Position numbers and translations under genes: made by a program. Of a DNA stretch of 64,000 nucleotides, positions 1 through 8,584 are shown in pieces; within the stretch, counting starts at the first letter, position 1; each line of letters begins with the position of its first letter. This DNA is from Rhodocytophaga aerolata (GTDB taxonomy: Bacteria; Bacteroidota; Bacteroidia; Cytophagales; 172606-1). Where the stretch lies: the NCBI RefSeq assembly GCF_030503435.1, contig NZ_JAUKPO010000030.1, forward strand, positions 27,733 to 91,732, read 5' to 3'. The notes beneath the pieces are model-generated. The model worked only from the letters and a program-made list of their open reading frames with translations. It was not told where the DNA came from and searched no databases.

Positions 1-2
1 CT

Positions 3-284
3 GAGATGTTCACCAAAGCCGGATTTACCAACATCAAAACCAGTGACTCTAAACATGCGCCCGGAGCCGATATTCATGAAATGGGTGGCGTACGCATGGG
101 CACAGATCCCAGAACATCCCTTCTGGACAAATGGAACGCCCTTCATGCCTGCAAAAATGTATTTGTTACCGATGGAGCGTGCATGACATCTACCTCTACA
201 CAGAATCCCTCACTAACTTATATGGCTCTTACGGCCAGAGCAGCGGACTATGCGGTGAGTGAACTAAAAAAGAAAAACCTCTGA
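3..284 (+). CDS. GMC oxidoreductase, C-terminal end (partial)
   Basis: This is the last 93 codons of a flavoprotein whose start lies left of the window. The segment reads HEMGGVRMG, then VFVTDGACM and STQNPSLTYMAL, the usual C-terminal pattern of glucose-methanol-choline oxidoreductases; the His of HEMGG and the Asn of QNPS match the family's catalytic pair. Such enzymes oxidise sugar or alcohol hydroxyls using FAD, and in Bacteroidota they are often exported sugar dehydrogenases. The frame is open to the window edge, so the first in-frame ATG at position 6 is not the real start. The substrate cannot be told from this fragment. Confidence 0.9.
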   Translation, partial: EMFTKAGFTNIKTSDSKHAPGADIHEMGGVRMGTDPRTSLLDKWNALHACKNVFVTDGACMTSTSTQNPSLTYMALTARAADYAVSELKKKNL

Positions 285-388
285 GTAAGTTGGGTGTAAA
301 TGTATTTTGTTGTTAGTGGCAGGTTAGGTATATTAAACGTAATTGCTTGTAAAATCTATAACATTTGTCTTGCTAACGTATATTTCTC

Positions 389-1678
389 ATGTATCCGAAA
401 ATCAGGCTGCTGAAAGCAATTGTTTGTTTACTACTGAGCAGTTGTACATTTTTTTCGCAAGGGCAAGATCTGGCAGCCGATAATCCATTTATGTATTATG
501 AACAGGCCATGCAGGCCTATGCTGCTAAAAACTATTCACTGTATGCTGAAAATCTAAGCAAGGTTGTAGACCCGCAGAGCAAGCAACCAGCTTTGCTCTA
601 TCAGTTGGCTGGTGCTTACACATTAACTGGAAAACATAAAGAAGCATCAACCATCCTGAATAAGTTAGCAGCTATGGGGCTAGCTTATCCTATTTCCACC
701 GATCCCGATTTTGAAAGCTTTAGAAAGTCAGCCTTGTTTGCCCAGGCAAAAAAAGCGTTCGATAAAAATGTGTTTTCCAAATATTCCAGTACCCAAGCGT
801 TTGTTATCTCTGAAAAAGACCTGGTTCTGGAAGGAATCACTTATGATGCTCAACAAGAACAGTGGTTTGTCGGGAGCATCTACAAACGGAAAATTATCCG
901 GCTGGATGCACAGGGAAAAGCAAGTGATTTTACAACTGAAGGGCAAGAGGGCTTATTGGGTGTATTAGGTATGAAAGTAGATGTGGCTAACCGGGTACTC
1001 TGGGTTTGCAATGCTGCTCTTGGCGGAGATACCAGTGGAAATTCAGCCATATTCAAGTATGACCTCACTAACCAAAAGCTATTGAAGAAATACCTGCTGC
1101 CGGGTGGCCAGCAAAAGCAACTGCTAAACGACCTGGTAATTCTGAAAAATGGAGATGTGTATGCCACCAATAGTGAAGCAGGAGCGGTGTATAAAATTCC
1201 TAAAGCTACCGATCAGCTGGAAATCTTTATCAAACCCGGAATATTTATTTACCCCAATGGCATAGCCCTGTCGCCCGACGGCAGTAAATTATATATTGCT
1301 CACTTTGCCGGCATTTCGGTTGCCGACCTGAGTAAGGGCACTTCCGCTGAAATGACTCACCCGGAAAATACAACCATTGCTGGTATTGATGGGTTATCTG
1401 TATATGATAACTCATTAATCGGGGTTCAGAATGGAGTAATGCCTCAGCGAATAATACAAATGCACCTCAATCCAACGTATAATGGCCTTACTAAAGTAGA
1501 CGTTCTGGAAGCAAACCATCCCCTTTTTGAGAAGATACCAACCACTGGGGTTGTTGTTGGCAATGCATTTTATTTTATAGCCAACAGCCAGCTCAGAAGT
1601 ATGGATGAACAGGGAAACATTCTCCCATTGGATCAGTTACAGGAAACAGTGATCTTGAAGCTAACTCTCAAAAAATAA
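389..1678 (+). CDS. secreted TPR plus SMP-30/gluconolactonase-like beta-propeller protein
   Basis: The 429-residue product begins with a hydrophobic stretch (IVCLLLSSCTFFSQG) that looks like a signal peptide, possibly with a lipobox Cys. Residues about 30-125 resemble a short TPR module (YEQAMQAYAAKNYSLYAENL, then LLYQLAGAYTLTGKHKEAS). The rest is a six-bladed-propeller type sequence with LEGITYD, VYATNSEAGAVYKI, YPNGIALSPDGSKLYIAH and GIDGLSV, typical of SMP-30/gluconolactonase or NHL-like proteins. Members hydrolyse lactones or bind small ligands in the periplasm. It lies 104 bp after the GMC oxidoreductase on the same strand, so a lactone-handling role is possible but unproven. Confidence 0.75.
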   Translation: MYPKIRLLKAIVCLLLSSCTFFSQGQDLAADNPFMYYEQAMQAYAAKNYSLYAENLSKVVDPQSKQPALLYQLAGAYTLTGKHKEASTILNKLAAMGLAYPISTDPDFESFRKSALFAQAKKAFDKNVFSKYSSTQAFVISEKDLVLEGITYDAQQEQWFVGSIYKRKIIRLDAQGKASDFTTEGQEGLLGVLGMKVDVANRVLWVCNAALGGDTSGNSAIFKYDLTNQKLLKKYLLPGGQQKQLLNDLVILKNGDVYATNSEAGAVYKIPKATDQLEIFIKPGIFIYPNGIALSPDGSKLYIAHFAGISVADLSKGTSAEMTHPENTTIAGIDGLSVYDNSLIGVQNGVMPQRIIQMHLNPTYNGLTKVDVLEANHPLFEKIPTTGVVVGNAFYFIANSQLRSMDEQGNILPLDQLQETVILKLTLKK

Positions 1679-1868
1679 CACGTATTTTATATTAGCTACT
1701 TCAACTGTAACTCTTCTGGCTGTGGGCATGGCTTATCCTACTTTTTCTGTTACAGGAGGAGTCCATTACATTTTCTTAAATTTTTTAGAATTTCTCTGTA
1801 ACCATCTTCTAAAACTGAGGTTTCCCATGCAGTTATTTCTTTTGGAGATTCTAAAAATTACGCTACCC

Positions 1869-3014
1869 ATGAACTTACCATCTATATCTTCTAACGTCAG
1901 GATAGTTTCTTTCCTGGTTTCTGTTTTTACAGGTGCATTTTTTATACTAACCCTGCCTGCCACAAGCATGGGATTATTGACAGCTGTAAATTTACCCTAT
2001 GCTGCCAGATGGGATAATGCTGAACAGCGTTCCAAACAGACTAAATCCATTACCCAAGATATGACAAAGGGTTACTGGCATAGCCGGGAAACCAGAGATA
2101 AGTATTGTATCCGGTTTGGTGAAAATGAAAATGAGCACAATTGGGGTATAACGGAGTGTTTCGATAAAAATGCTTTTGAAAAAAAGCAAACCGATGTATT
2201 TCAACTAACCCGGCAAACGGGAACTCTTACGCTGACTGGAAAGCTCTATCAGGCAGAAGGAGATGGCACATACGAATTTGTAGCCAATGAAGCATTTTTA
2301 ACATACCTGACTGAGCAAGGAATTACTAGCCGCGATGAAAACTTTATGTTTCACCTCTACCTGGCTGATATGCAAAAGCAATACATTGCGTTCCTTAAAA
2401 CCCACTACACCCAAATTGAAGGAAACCGGTTAATGGAACTAGCCATACATGAGGTTTCCCAGAAAAAGTATCAGGAGTATATAGGGTTATTTGAAAAATA
2501 CAGTGGTAAAAAGCCTTCCATACAAGAAGTGATCGAAGCAAAAATTCATGGAATTGACCAGGCGTATGTAGAGGAAATTCAAGCCAATGGCTATACAGGA
2601 CTGGACATGAAAAAAATGATGGAAGCCAAAATACACGGAGTAAATGCAGATTTTATCAATTCTTTGAAGCAAGAAGGTTTTACTAATCTTAGTATGCAGG
2701 AGGTGCTTTCTGCGAAAATACATGGGGTAGACCCTTCATACATTGGGCAAATGAGAAAGCTGGGCTTTACCAATCTCACTCTGGAAAAACTCAGTGAAGC
2801 AAAAATTCATGGGGTAAATGCCAGCTATATTCACGATCTGGAAACGGCCGGCTTCTCCAATCTCCCCATCAATAAGTTAATAGAAGCCAAAATCCATGGG
2901 GTAAATGCAGATTTTATTAGTGAAGCCAAAAGCAAAGGATACAACCTGGGCACTATTGGAGACTATATTTCCTTGAAAATACATGGCATGGCCAGAAATA
3001 CCGGTAGAGAGTAG
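1869..3014 (+). CDS. secreted or anchored protein with six KIHG 29-residue repeats
   Basis: I take the ATG at 1869 as start because it is followed by a plausible signal or membrane segment (VRIVSFLVSVFTGAFFIL); the frame stays open upstream to 1722 without a better start. The 381-residue product has a unique N-terminal half (residues about 45-210). It then has six units that begin xAKIHG(I/V)xxxY(I/V) and repeat every 29 residues. Comparable repeats occur in uncharacterised Bacteroidota and Acidobacteria proteins, sometimes next to BlaR1-like peptidases, but no such partner is here. The repeats probably fold as small helical pairs. Function is unknown. Confidence 0.7.
   Translation: MNLPSISSNVRIVSFLVSVFTGAFFILTLPATSMGLLTAVNLPYAARWDNAEQRSKQTKSITQDMTKGYWHSRETRDKYCIRFGENENEHNWGITECFDKNAFEKKQTDVFQLTRQTGTLTLTGKLYQAEGDGTYEFVANEAFLTYLTEQGITSRDENFMFHLYLADMQKQYIAFLKTHYTQIEGNRLMELAIHEVSQKKYQEYIGLFEKYSGKKPSIQEVIEAKIHGIDQAYVEEIQANGYTGLDMKKMMEAKIHGVNADFINSLKQEGFTNLSMQEVLSAKIHGVDPSYIGQMRKLGFTNLTLEKLSEAKIHGVNASYIHDLETAGFSNLPINKLIEAKIHGVNADFISEAKSKGYNLGTIGDYISLKIHGMARNTGRE
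2535..2990 (+). repeat. 87-bp in-frame tandem repeat array (KIHG units)
   Basis: Units start at 2535, 2622, 2709, 2796, 2883 and 2970, exactly 87 bp apart. Five are complete and the sixth is partial. Each encodes a motif of the form AKIHGVNxxY(I/F) followed by GFTNL and an amphipathic helix. The period is exact but codons differ between units, so the copies are old and held by selection on protein. Confidence 0.9.
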
Positions 3015-3032
3015 CGTTAAACATAGGGTATA

Positions 3033-3683
3033 TCAGCAAAATACTGACGACCATTGCTTGTTAATGGCTATTGTTTTGCCAGTCCTGAACAAAGCTTGTG
3101 AAAGAATCACTGATAGGTAGTTCTTTACCACTTTTAACTGTGCTTTCCGGTTAAGAATGGTCACAACTTTATCCATACGGACGATGTAACTTCGGTGTAT
3201 CCGTTTGAATTTGTTAGAAGGCAGTTTCTCCAATATCTTTTTCATAGATGGTAATGTAAGAATAGGTTTTGTACCTTCCAGGTGGATACGGATGTAATCT
3301 TCTAAACTTTCAATGAACTCTATCTCTTTAAGCACAATTTTAACAAGCTTGTATTCGGAGTTTACATACAGACTTTCATTGAAAATATCTTTGGGTGTTT
3401 TTTTATAGTCCAGATAATCTAGAGCCTTTTGAATAGCTTTAGTAAACCGGTCAAAGTCCATGGGTTTGAGCAGGTAGTCTAAGGCTTCTAATTCAAATCC
3501 CTCATAGGCAAATTTCTTGTGAGCCGTAGTAAAAATAATGATAGGTTTTTTTTAAGGTACGCACCAGATCAATGCCGGAGATATCTGGCATTTGAATATC
3601 TACAAATAATATATCTACCGATGTCTGACGTAAAAACTCAGAGGCAGAAATGGCATCGTCGAATACCGCAACCAGGATAGAGT
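3033..3683 (-). pseudogene. LytTR-family response regulator, truncated and frameshifted
   Basis: Reading the minus strand, the intact part of a receiver domain starts near 3683 (VAVFDDAISASEFL) and contains the phosphoacceptor region DILFVDIQMPDISGIDL. The reading frame then breaks at a run of eight T on the plus strand (3546-3553). One base fewer would continue it as LKKPIIIFTTAHKKFAYEGF and LEALDYLLKPMDFDRF. The C-terminal part is a LytTR DNA-binding domain (YIRIHLEGTKPILTLPSMKK, then KRIHRSYIV). About 35-40 N-terminal residues are missing, including the acidic pair of the receiver active site. No sensor kinase is adjacent. It is probably non-functional, unless the LytTR part alone is translated from the ATG at 3461. 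Confidence 0.8.
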
Positions 3684-4395
3684 AAAACAATCCGGCGGAA
3701 AAATTTTTCTGGCAGGCCAGCGGGGAACTACCCAAACTCCCGGCTACCAACGGTATAGCACCTTCAATTTTGAAGACTATTTTAATAAGCATAAAACTGC
3801 TTTTGGCAGCCTCTATGCAGTAAATGAAGTAACAATAGCAGGTTTGCAAGAGGTCAAATTAGTTGTAGAGGAAGCATCGTATATAAGTATCCTTCCCATT
3901 ACAGGCCAGGTGAATGTTATCGAGCCGGATGCTACTGTCACTAAGTTGGATGTGGGTGAAATACTTATTTTGCCAGTGGCTTCCCAGGTTACCTTGCCTC
4001 TGACTAATCCCTATGAAGCAGAAGAGATAACGTTTCTGCATGTAAGTATAAAAACCAATGAAGCAGCTGTATCAGGCCATGGGCAGGTTGTTGCTTTTGA
4101 TTTAGCTTCTCTGGAGAATCAGCTGTTTTCGCTTAATTCTGTATGCAATACTACTGCTTATCCATTTGCTATCAGCCTGGGCAGGTTTGATGGAAGAAAA
4201 GAAGCTTTCTATCCCTTAAAAAATCAGCAATCCACTTTGTTTGCTTTTGTAGTTAACGGAGCTTTTGAGCTAGAGGGAAGATTGTTACATGCCAAAGATG
4301 GTTTAGCTTTATGGAACACTCCCCAGATAGAATTAGAAGCCTTAAGTAACCAGGCCATCATCGTTACTGTAGAGTTAATGAATGAGCAGAGGTAG
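3684..4395 (+). pseudogene. pirin-like bicupin protein lacking its start codon
   Basis: The frame from about 3684 encodes GGKIFLAGQRGTTQT, then STFNFEDYFNKHKTAFGSLY and a cupin-like continuation. This resembles the short N-terminal block and body of Bacteroidota pirin-related proteins (about 235-240 residues). No ATG or GTG is found in frame upstream; the first conventional alternative is a TTG at 3844, which would cut off some 53 residues of the first cupin. The upstream frame runs straight into the antisense of the truncated response regulator. The 5' end has therefore probably been lost by deletion. Pirin relatives include quercetinase-like enzymes and redox-sensing proteins; activity here is doubtful. 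Confidence 0.65.
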
Positions 4396-4461
4396 CAAAG
4401 CGTAACAGTAAAATGCAAGAGTGGCCTTAGTAACCACTCTTGCGTACTTTTAAAGCAGCTG

Positions 4462-5904
4462 CTAATAGATATACAAACGGGTGGCAGTATTCATGTCTTT
4501 CCACCATATCCATACGTTATCGTTGTCGTTCTCAGACCAGCCCGGATAGCAGTAGGCCCATGTCCAATCGGTGTTATCAGTCCATTGTGACCAGCCCAGG
4601 CCAATATAGAAGTGTGAATTTGCTCCAATATGTACCGGGGTATAATTATTGGCGATGCCTTCGGTTACAATGTTTGCCAGGTTTACATTGCAGCCGGCAC
4701 TATTACACCACTGATAGCGGTAATTGTATCCATAGCCCTTCGCACCAGAGTAGAATACTCCTTTGTAGCCATTGCTCCAGTAAGTCCAGCCGGTACCACT
4801 ACCACAATATGTACCACTCACCGACCGTGTATACATTTGTACGGGATCGACCACATTGCGTCTGGCAACTGTGTTGCGGTAGCGGGGACTTGTTTCGCCA
4901 GTAGAAGTGGTAGGAATTAATGAGGCTTTTCCGCGGTTGGCATCCCACCAGCCATAAATACCGGCCCAGGCATTGTTATTACAGCCCGACCAGCAAGGAT
5001 ATGAGTTAACACTTGTATAGGCTGGAATCTGCGTATAGTAGGTTCTTAGCCCAGGCACCCACCGGTATTGATAATACCCCTCTGTGCGCTGGTTGGCACC
5101 TGTACGTTTCAAGGCTTCCCCATGGCCGTTAGCTGGAAAAATACGTCTTTTCATCTCCAGGGCAGCTATGTTTCTTTTGGGTGAATAATAGTGCTGGGCA
5201 TACAACTGTTTCAACGACTCATAATCGGCAATGGCCATATATTCCACACCTTCGGTGGCTTCTACAGCACTTTTTCTGGCGCTTTTGTCGCCTGTTTTCG
5301 TGTCTTCACTGTTGCTGTCTTCCAGATCCCGGTCCTGGTTGGCTATGTAGGTGGGCATGCGTCCATAATCAGCAACCTTGCGTCCGTTTTCTTCCATCGC
5401 ATAGTAGCTTACCCCAAAGCGGTATATTTTATTCGCTTGATTCGCTTCGGTTAGCATATGTGAGGAATAAGGGATACCCTGCGAAAAGTTTACCAAGGGA
5501 TAATCTTTGTCTGTGGCACTGATCAGTATCCAGCCTTTAGGTGTCTTATTATCTTCACTAAACCAGATTTCGTAATATGCTACGCCTTCTACACCATAGG
5601 CATAAATGGGCTGGATGCGGGCAGGTTTTTTGTTTCTGAATTCATCCGTTTGCCCGTTAATGGCCATAAATTCATTGGTTACCGAGATTACTTTTGAGGC
5701 GTTGGCGGCTTCATCTGTGTGTTGGGCAAAATAGGCTTCGCTCAGTGCTTCAATGGTACTGGTTTTACCTCCCAGCAACGAACCTTCATTTGTGGGTGTT
5801 TGCTCGTTTTCGGTTGGGGTTTTGGTCAGTTTATCCTCTTTGTTGCAAGAGAACTGGGTACATGCCACTAGCAGCAGCATGCCGAATAATGCTGATTTTT
5901 TCAT
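4462..5904 (-). CDS. lipoprotein with C10/papain-like cysteine peptidase features
   Basis: The 480-residue product starts with a signal peptide and lipobox (LVAC, Cys15), so it should be lipidated. Residues 40-200 resemble the pro-region of streptopain (C10) peptidases (GWILISATDKDYPLVNFS). A W- and Y-rich core follows, with PCWSGCNNNAWAGIYGWWD around Cys304 and Cys308. By comparison with the GCVATA motif of C10 enzymes, Cys308 is the likely nucleophile. A candidate catalytic His lies in GANSHFYIGLGW, with a Trp-rich tail after it. A pro-domain would keep the enzyme inactive until processed. The peptidase assignment rests on motif spacing only; a substrate-binding relative without activity is possible. 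Confidence 0.6.
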   Translation of the reverse strand: MKKSALFGMLLLVACTQFSCNKEDKLTKTPTENEQTPTNEGSLLGGKTSTIEALSEAYFAQHTDEAANASKVISVTNEFMAINGQTDEFRNKKPARIQPIYAYGVEGVAYYEIWFSEDNKTPKGWILISATDKDYPLVNFSQGIPYSSHMLTEANQANKIYRFGVSYYAMEENGRKVADYGRMPTYIANQDRDLEDSNSEDTKTGDKSARKSAVEATEGVEYMAIADYESLKQLYAQHYYSPKRNIAALEMKRRIFPANGHGEALKRTGANQRTEGYYQYRWVPGLRTYYTQIPAYTSVNSYPCWSGCNNNAWAGIYGWWDANRGKASLIPTTSTGETSPRYRNTVARRNVVDPVQMYTRSVSGTYCGSGTGWTYWSNGYKGVFYSGAKGYGYNYRYQWCNSAGCNVNLANIVTEGIANNYTPVHIGANSHFYIGLGWSQWTDNTDWTWAYCYPGWSENDNDNVWIWWKDMNTATRLYIY

Positions 5905-6373
5905 TTTTTCAGGATTAGAGTGTTAAGTAGCAGAATAGGTATGCGGAGCAGGAGAGAAAAGAGACCTGAGTGTATCAGAAGTTTGTTGTTGTTGAGGTAG
6001 TGTATAGGTCAGGCCATTGAGCCGCGGCAGGCAGGGAATCTCCGGAGCATTTCCCTGATCTGTGTGCACTCCTTATTCTTATTCTCTGCAGTTTACCATT
6101 CCATTATTCATTGATAATGAAAGCTCCGGCAGGTAAACATGCTGCAGCAGAAAAAATTAACAGTACGTGCACTATAGGAAACCCTGCTCTCTACAAAAGT
6201 GAAGGAATTGGGTGTGTGTCTACCCAGATGGCATTAACTGGATATCCGTAATCTTGTAACCTGAATATTTAGAGCCTTAGCCGCAACCAGGTGTTTACTT
6301 GGATACCTAATTTTTATAACTTGCCTGTCTTTTTGCATGCGCCAATGTTTGTGTTCACCTAATCTTTATTTTT
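5905..6373. other. divergent intergenic region, 469 bp
   Basis: This separates two divergently transcribed genes and should hold both promoters. I see no exact TAnnTTTG element on either strand. A hairpin-capable element has arms CAGGGAA (6032-6038) and TTCCCTG (6051-6057) around a TCCGGA-containing loop. No open frame looks coding. Confidence 0.5.
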
Positions 6374-7240
6374 ATGAAAAAATGCTTGTATCTGGTTTTT
6401 CTTATCCTGAATGTAGTTATTGGGCTTCAGCAGGCCAATAGTCAGGCTATGCCCACTCTCGGAGTCGTAGCTTCTATCAGCAACGATAGTTTATTATATG
6501 CTACCGGGTTCAGGATGATTGGCGAAACCGTAGGAAAAATGTTATCTCCCTCTTTATCGGAGGCAGCATTTGAAGAGAACCTTCAACAAATAAAACAAAC
6601 TAAATGCAAGCTCTACCTCTGTAATGTTCTTTTTCCGGGCAGTATAAAAATTACCGGACCTCAGGTAGATGAGCAACGGATACTTAATTATTTGGATACG
6701 GTTTTTTACCGGGCAAAACGGGCAAATGTACCGCTGATTGTATTGGGTAGCGGAGGTTCCAGGAGATTACCGGAGGGGTATAATAAAGAGCAGGCAAAAA
6801 AGGAGTTCGCCAGCCTCTGCCGGAAAATGGCGCAGGTTGCAAAAAAATACAACAGAACCATTGCCATTGAAAGCCTGAATAGTACAGAAACAAACTTTCT
6901 GAATACGCTGGAAGAAGCAGCCGAAATAGTAAAAATGGTAAACCACCCCAACTTCCGCCTGAATGCAGATATCTACCACATGATGAAGGAAAATGAACCG
7001 CCCCAACACATTCTGGATGCCCGCAAATACATAGTGTATGTAGAGATTGCCGAAAAAGAAAAACGTACGTTTCCGGGAGTAGTTGGGGAAGATTTTAGAC
7101 CCTATTTTCAAGCACTGAAAACCATTGGCTACAAAGGGCCTATCGTAATTGAAGGGAGAGTAGGCGACATTAGCCAGGAAGCACCGGCGGCCTTTGCCTA
7201 CCTAACCCAACAACTGAAGGAAGTGTATGCTACTAAATAA
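6374..7240 (+). CDS. exported sugar phosphate isomerase/epimerase-like TIM barrel protein
   Basis: The 288-residue product has an N-terminal signal peptide (LYLVFLILNVVIGLQQANSQA). It then follows the AP endonuclease 2/xylose isomerase-like barrel pattern: VPLIVLGSGGSRRLPEG, TIAIESLNSTETNFLNTLEE, FRLNADIYHMMKE, and GYKGPIVIEGR near the end. The Glu of AIESLN, Asp of NADIYH, the nearby His and the Glu of VIEGR match the usual metal ligands. Exported members occur with GMC and Gfo/Idh/MocA oxidoreductases in 3-keto-sugar processing in Bacteroidota; related proteins are present elsewhere in this window but not adjacent. The substrate is unknown. Confidence 0.8.
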   Translation: MKKCLYLVFLILNVVIGLQQANSQAMPTLGVVASISNDSLLYATGFRMIGETVGKMLSPSLSEAAFEENLQQIKQTKCKLYLCNVLFPGSIKITGPQVDEQRILNYLDTVFYRAKRANVPLIVLGSGGSRRLPEGYNKEQAKKEFASLCRKMAQVAKKYNRTIAIESLNSTETNFLNTLEEAAEIVKMVNHPNFRLNADIYHMMKENEPPQHILDARKYIVYVEIAEKEKRTFPGVVGEDFRPYFQALKTIGYKGPIVIEGRVGDISQEAPAAFAYLTQQLKEVYATK

Positions 7241-7262
7241 AAATAGTAGCTAACAGCTATAG

Positions 7263-7886
7263 TTACTCTTCATGGTTTATTCTGGCTTGTACTTTCAGGT
7301 GGATATCCACCTCTGGAAGAATATATCTGTTACCCAGTGAAGGATCGGCTGCGTGCGTCATCCCCCACTTTGTGCGGTCAAGAGTAAATAAAGATTCAAC
7401 CGTTAGCCGGTTATCCGCTAAAGTAATGTTAGCCGGGAAAGAAAGCGGGTGTGTCTGCCCCAGCAACGTGAAATTACCACTTACCATCTGATTGGCACCT
7501 GCTATTGCTCCATCGGCAGGGTTGGGTAAAGGTGTTATTTCTGTTAATGTAAAAGTAGCTTCCGGATAAAGGGCTATATTAAAAAAATCTTTGCTTTTTA
7601 AATGTTTCAGCAAAACAGGCTTTATGGTTTTGGGTAGGTCAATGTTGCGGATAGATTCGATAGGGATACGAAATGTGCCGCCCACAACCTGTCCGTCCAC
7701 TACGTGTATGCCCTGGCTTGTCACAGCAAATGTTCCATGGTGCGATACTTTCGGGCTGGCACCTTTCCATTCTATTACTGAACTATCGGGAATTAATGTA
7801 TAAGAATAGGGCTGAAGAATAACCGGCTGATAACTGGGACTGAATATAGTCCAGGCCAAAGCAAAAGCAATAAGTAATTTAAACAT
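7263..7886 (-). CDS. YceI family periplasmic lipid-binding protein
   Basis: The 207-residue product starts at the ATG at 7886, which gives a normal signal peptide (FKLLIAFALAWTIFSPS); a longer open frame upstream to 8012 lacks one. The body matches YceI lipocalin-like barrels: YTLIPDSSVIEWKG, VVGGTFRIPIESI, LKSKDFFNIALYPEATFTL, MVSGNFTLLGQTHPLSFPA and LDRTKWGM. Family members bind polyisoprenoid or other amphiphiles in the periplasm and are often induced by stress. It converges on the isomerase-like gene with only 22 bp between stop codons. Confidence 0.9.
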   Translation of the reverse strand: MFKLLIAFALAWTIFSPSYQPVILQPYSYTLIPDSSVIEWKGASPKVSHHGTFAVTSQGIHVVDGQVVGGTFRIPIESIRNIDLPKTIKPVLLKHLKSKDFFNIALYPEATFTLTEITPLPNPADGAIAGANQMVSGNFTLLGQTHPLSFPANITLADNRLTVESLFTLDRTKWGMTHAADPSLGNRYILPEVDIHLKVQARINHEE

Positions 7887-8584
7887 GGTATTAAAAAGAG
7901 AATAGAATTGGTAAAAGTATAGGGCAGCCTGGCTGGTTGTCGCTTTTCTACTGTCTGCACTTGGTTTATGGAAGAGAGCGGCATAAGTAACCTTTTTAAG
8001 GGAATATTTCAACCTGCTTTATGGGAAAACCTTATCGAGTATCGGTTTTATGAAGGTGCTGTTAAAATATGCATATTTTGCCTGAAAGTAGTATCAAAAA
8101 TACTGAGATTTGCGTATAGACCGGGAAGCATATATATTCGCTTTCCTGGTTAAGCCATAAAATATTTTCTGTTAATTTGTTATACCTGAAAATTTTGTTT
8201 GCTCACGTAAAGATGTGTTACTAATTTTTAGGGCTTTTTAAACCGTTTATACAAGTTATAGTCAACATTTTTACAAATTATCGTTAAATAGGCTAGACCA
8301 ATTCCGGAGTAGCAGAAAAAGGGATGCCTTTACTTTACCGTTTAGGAAGAACTTGGCGTACTCTAATTCCAATTTCTAACTGTACGGACTTTTTAGTGTA
8401 TAAGAGAACCAAAGAACTGGTAAATTGAATGGCAGCAAGGACAAATCACTTATAAAAACTATGCTTTGATATCGGGCATCCTTGTTCTTTATTCTTCCTG
8501 TATTCTCCTAACACACCTCAGGTCAGTGTAGCTAGCCGATTGAAAAACAGCTTCTGGTCAAAGCATTTAGAAGAATTTTGCATT
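7887..8584. other. divergent intergenic region, about 700 bp
   Basis: This AT-rich stretch lies between the start of the YceI gene and the histidine kinase. A 61-codon open frame at 7968-8153 (+) shows no family resemblance and partly overlaps the YceI upstream frame, so I do not call it. I found no exact TAnnTTTG element and no strong hairpin. Confidence 0.5.

Noticed and set aside
2535..2990. Regular 87-bp repeats considered as a CRISPR-like array
   Set aside because: The period is constant, the copies are in frame within one gene, and there are no unique spacers; they encode protein repeats.
3502..3849. Minus-strand frame of 115 codons taken as a full gene
   Set aside because: Its first about 55 codons are antisense to the pirin-like gene, and its end is past a frameshift; only the middle is genuine receiver sequence.
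4440..4920. Plus-strand frames of 154 and 96 codons across the cysteine-peptidase-like gene
   Set aside because: Both are shadows opposite a lipoprotein gene with a signal peptide and catalytic motifs.
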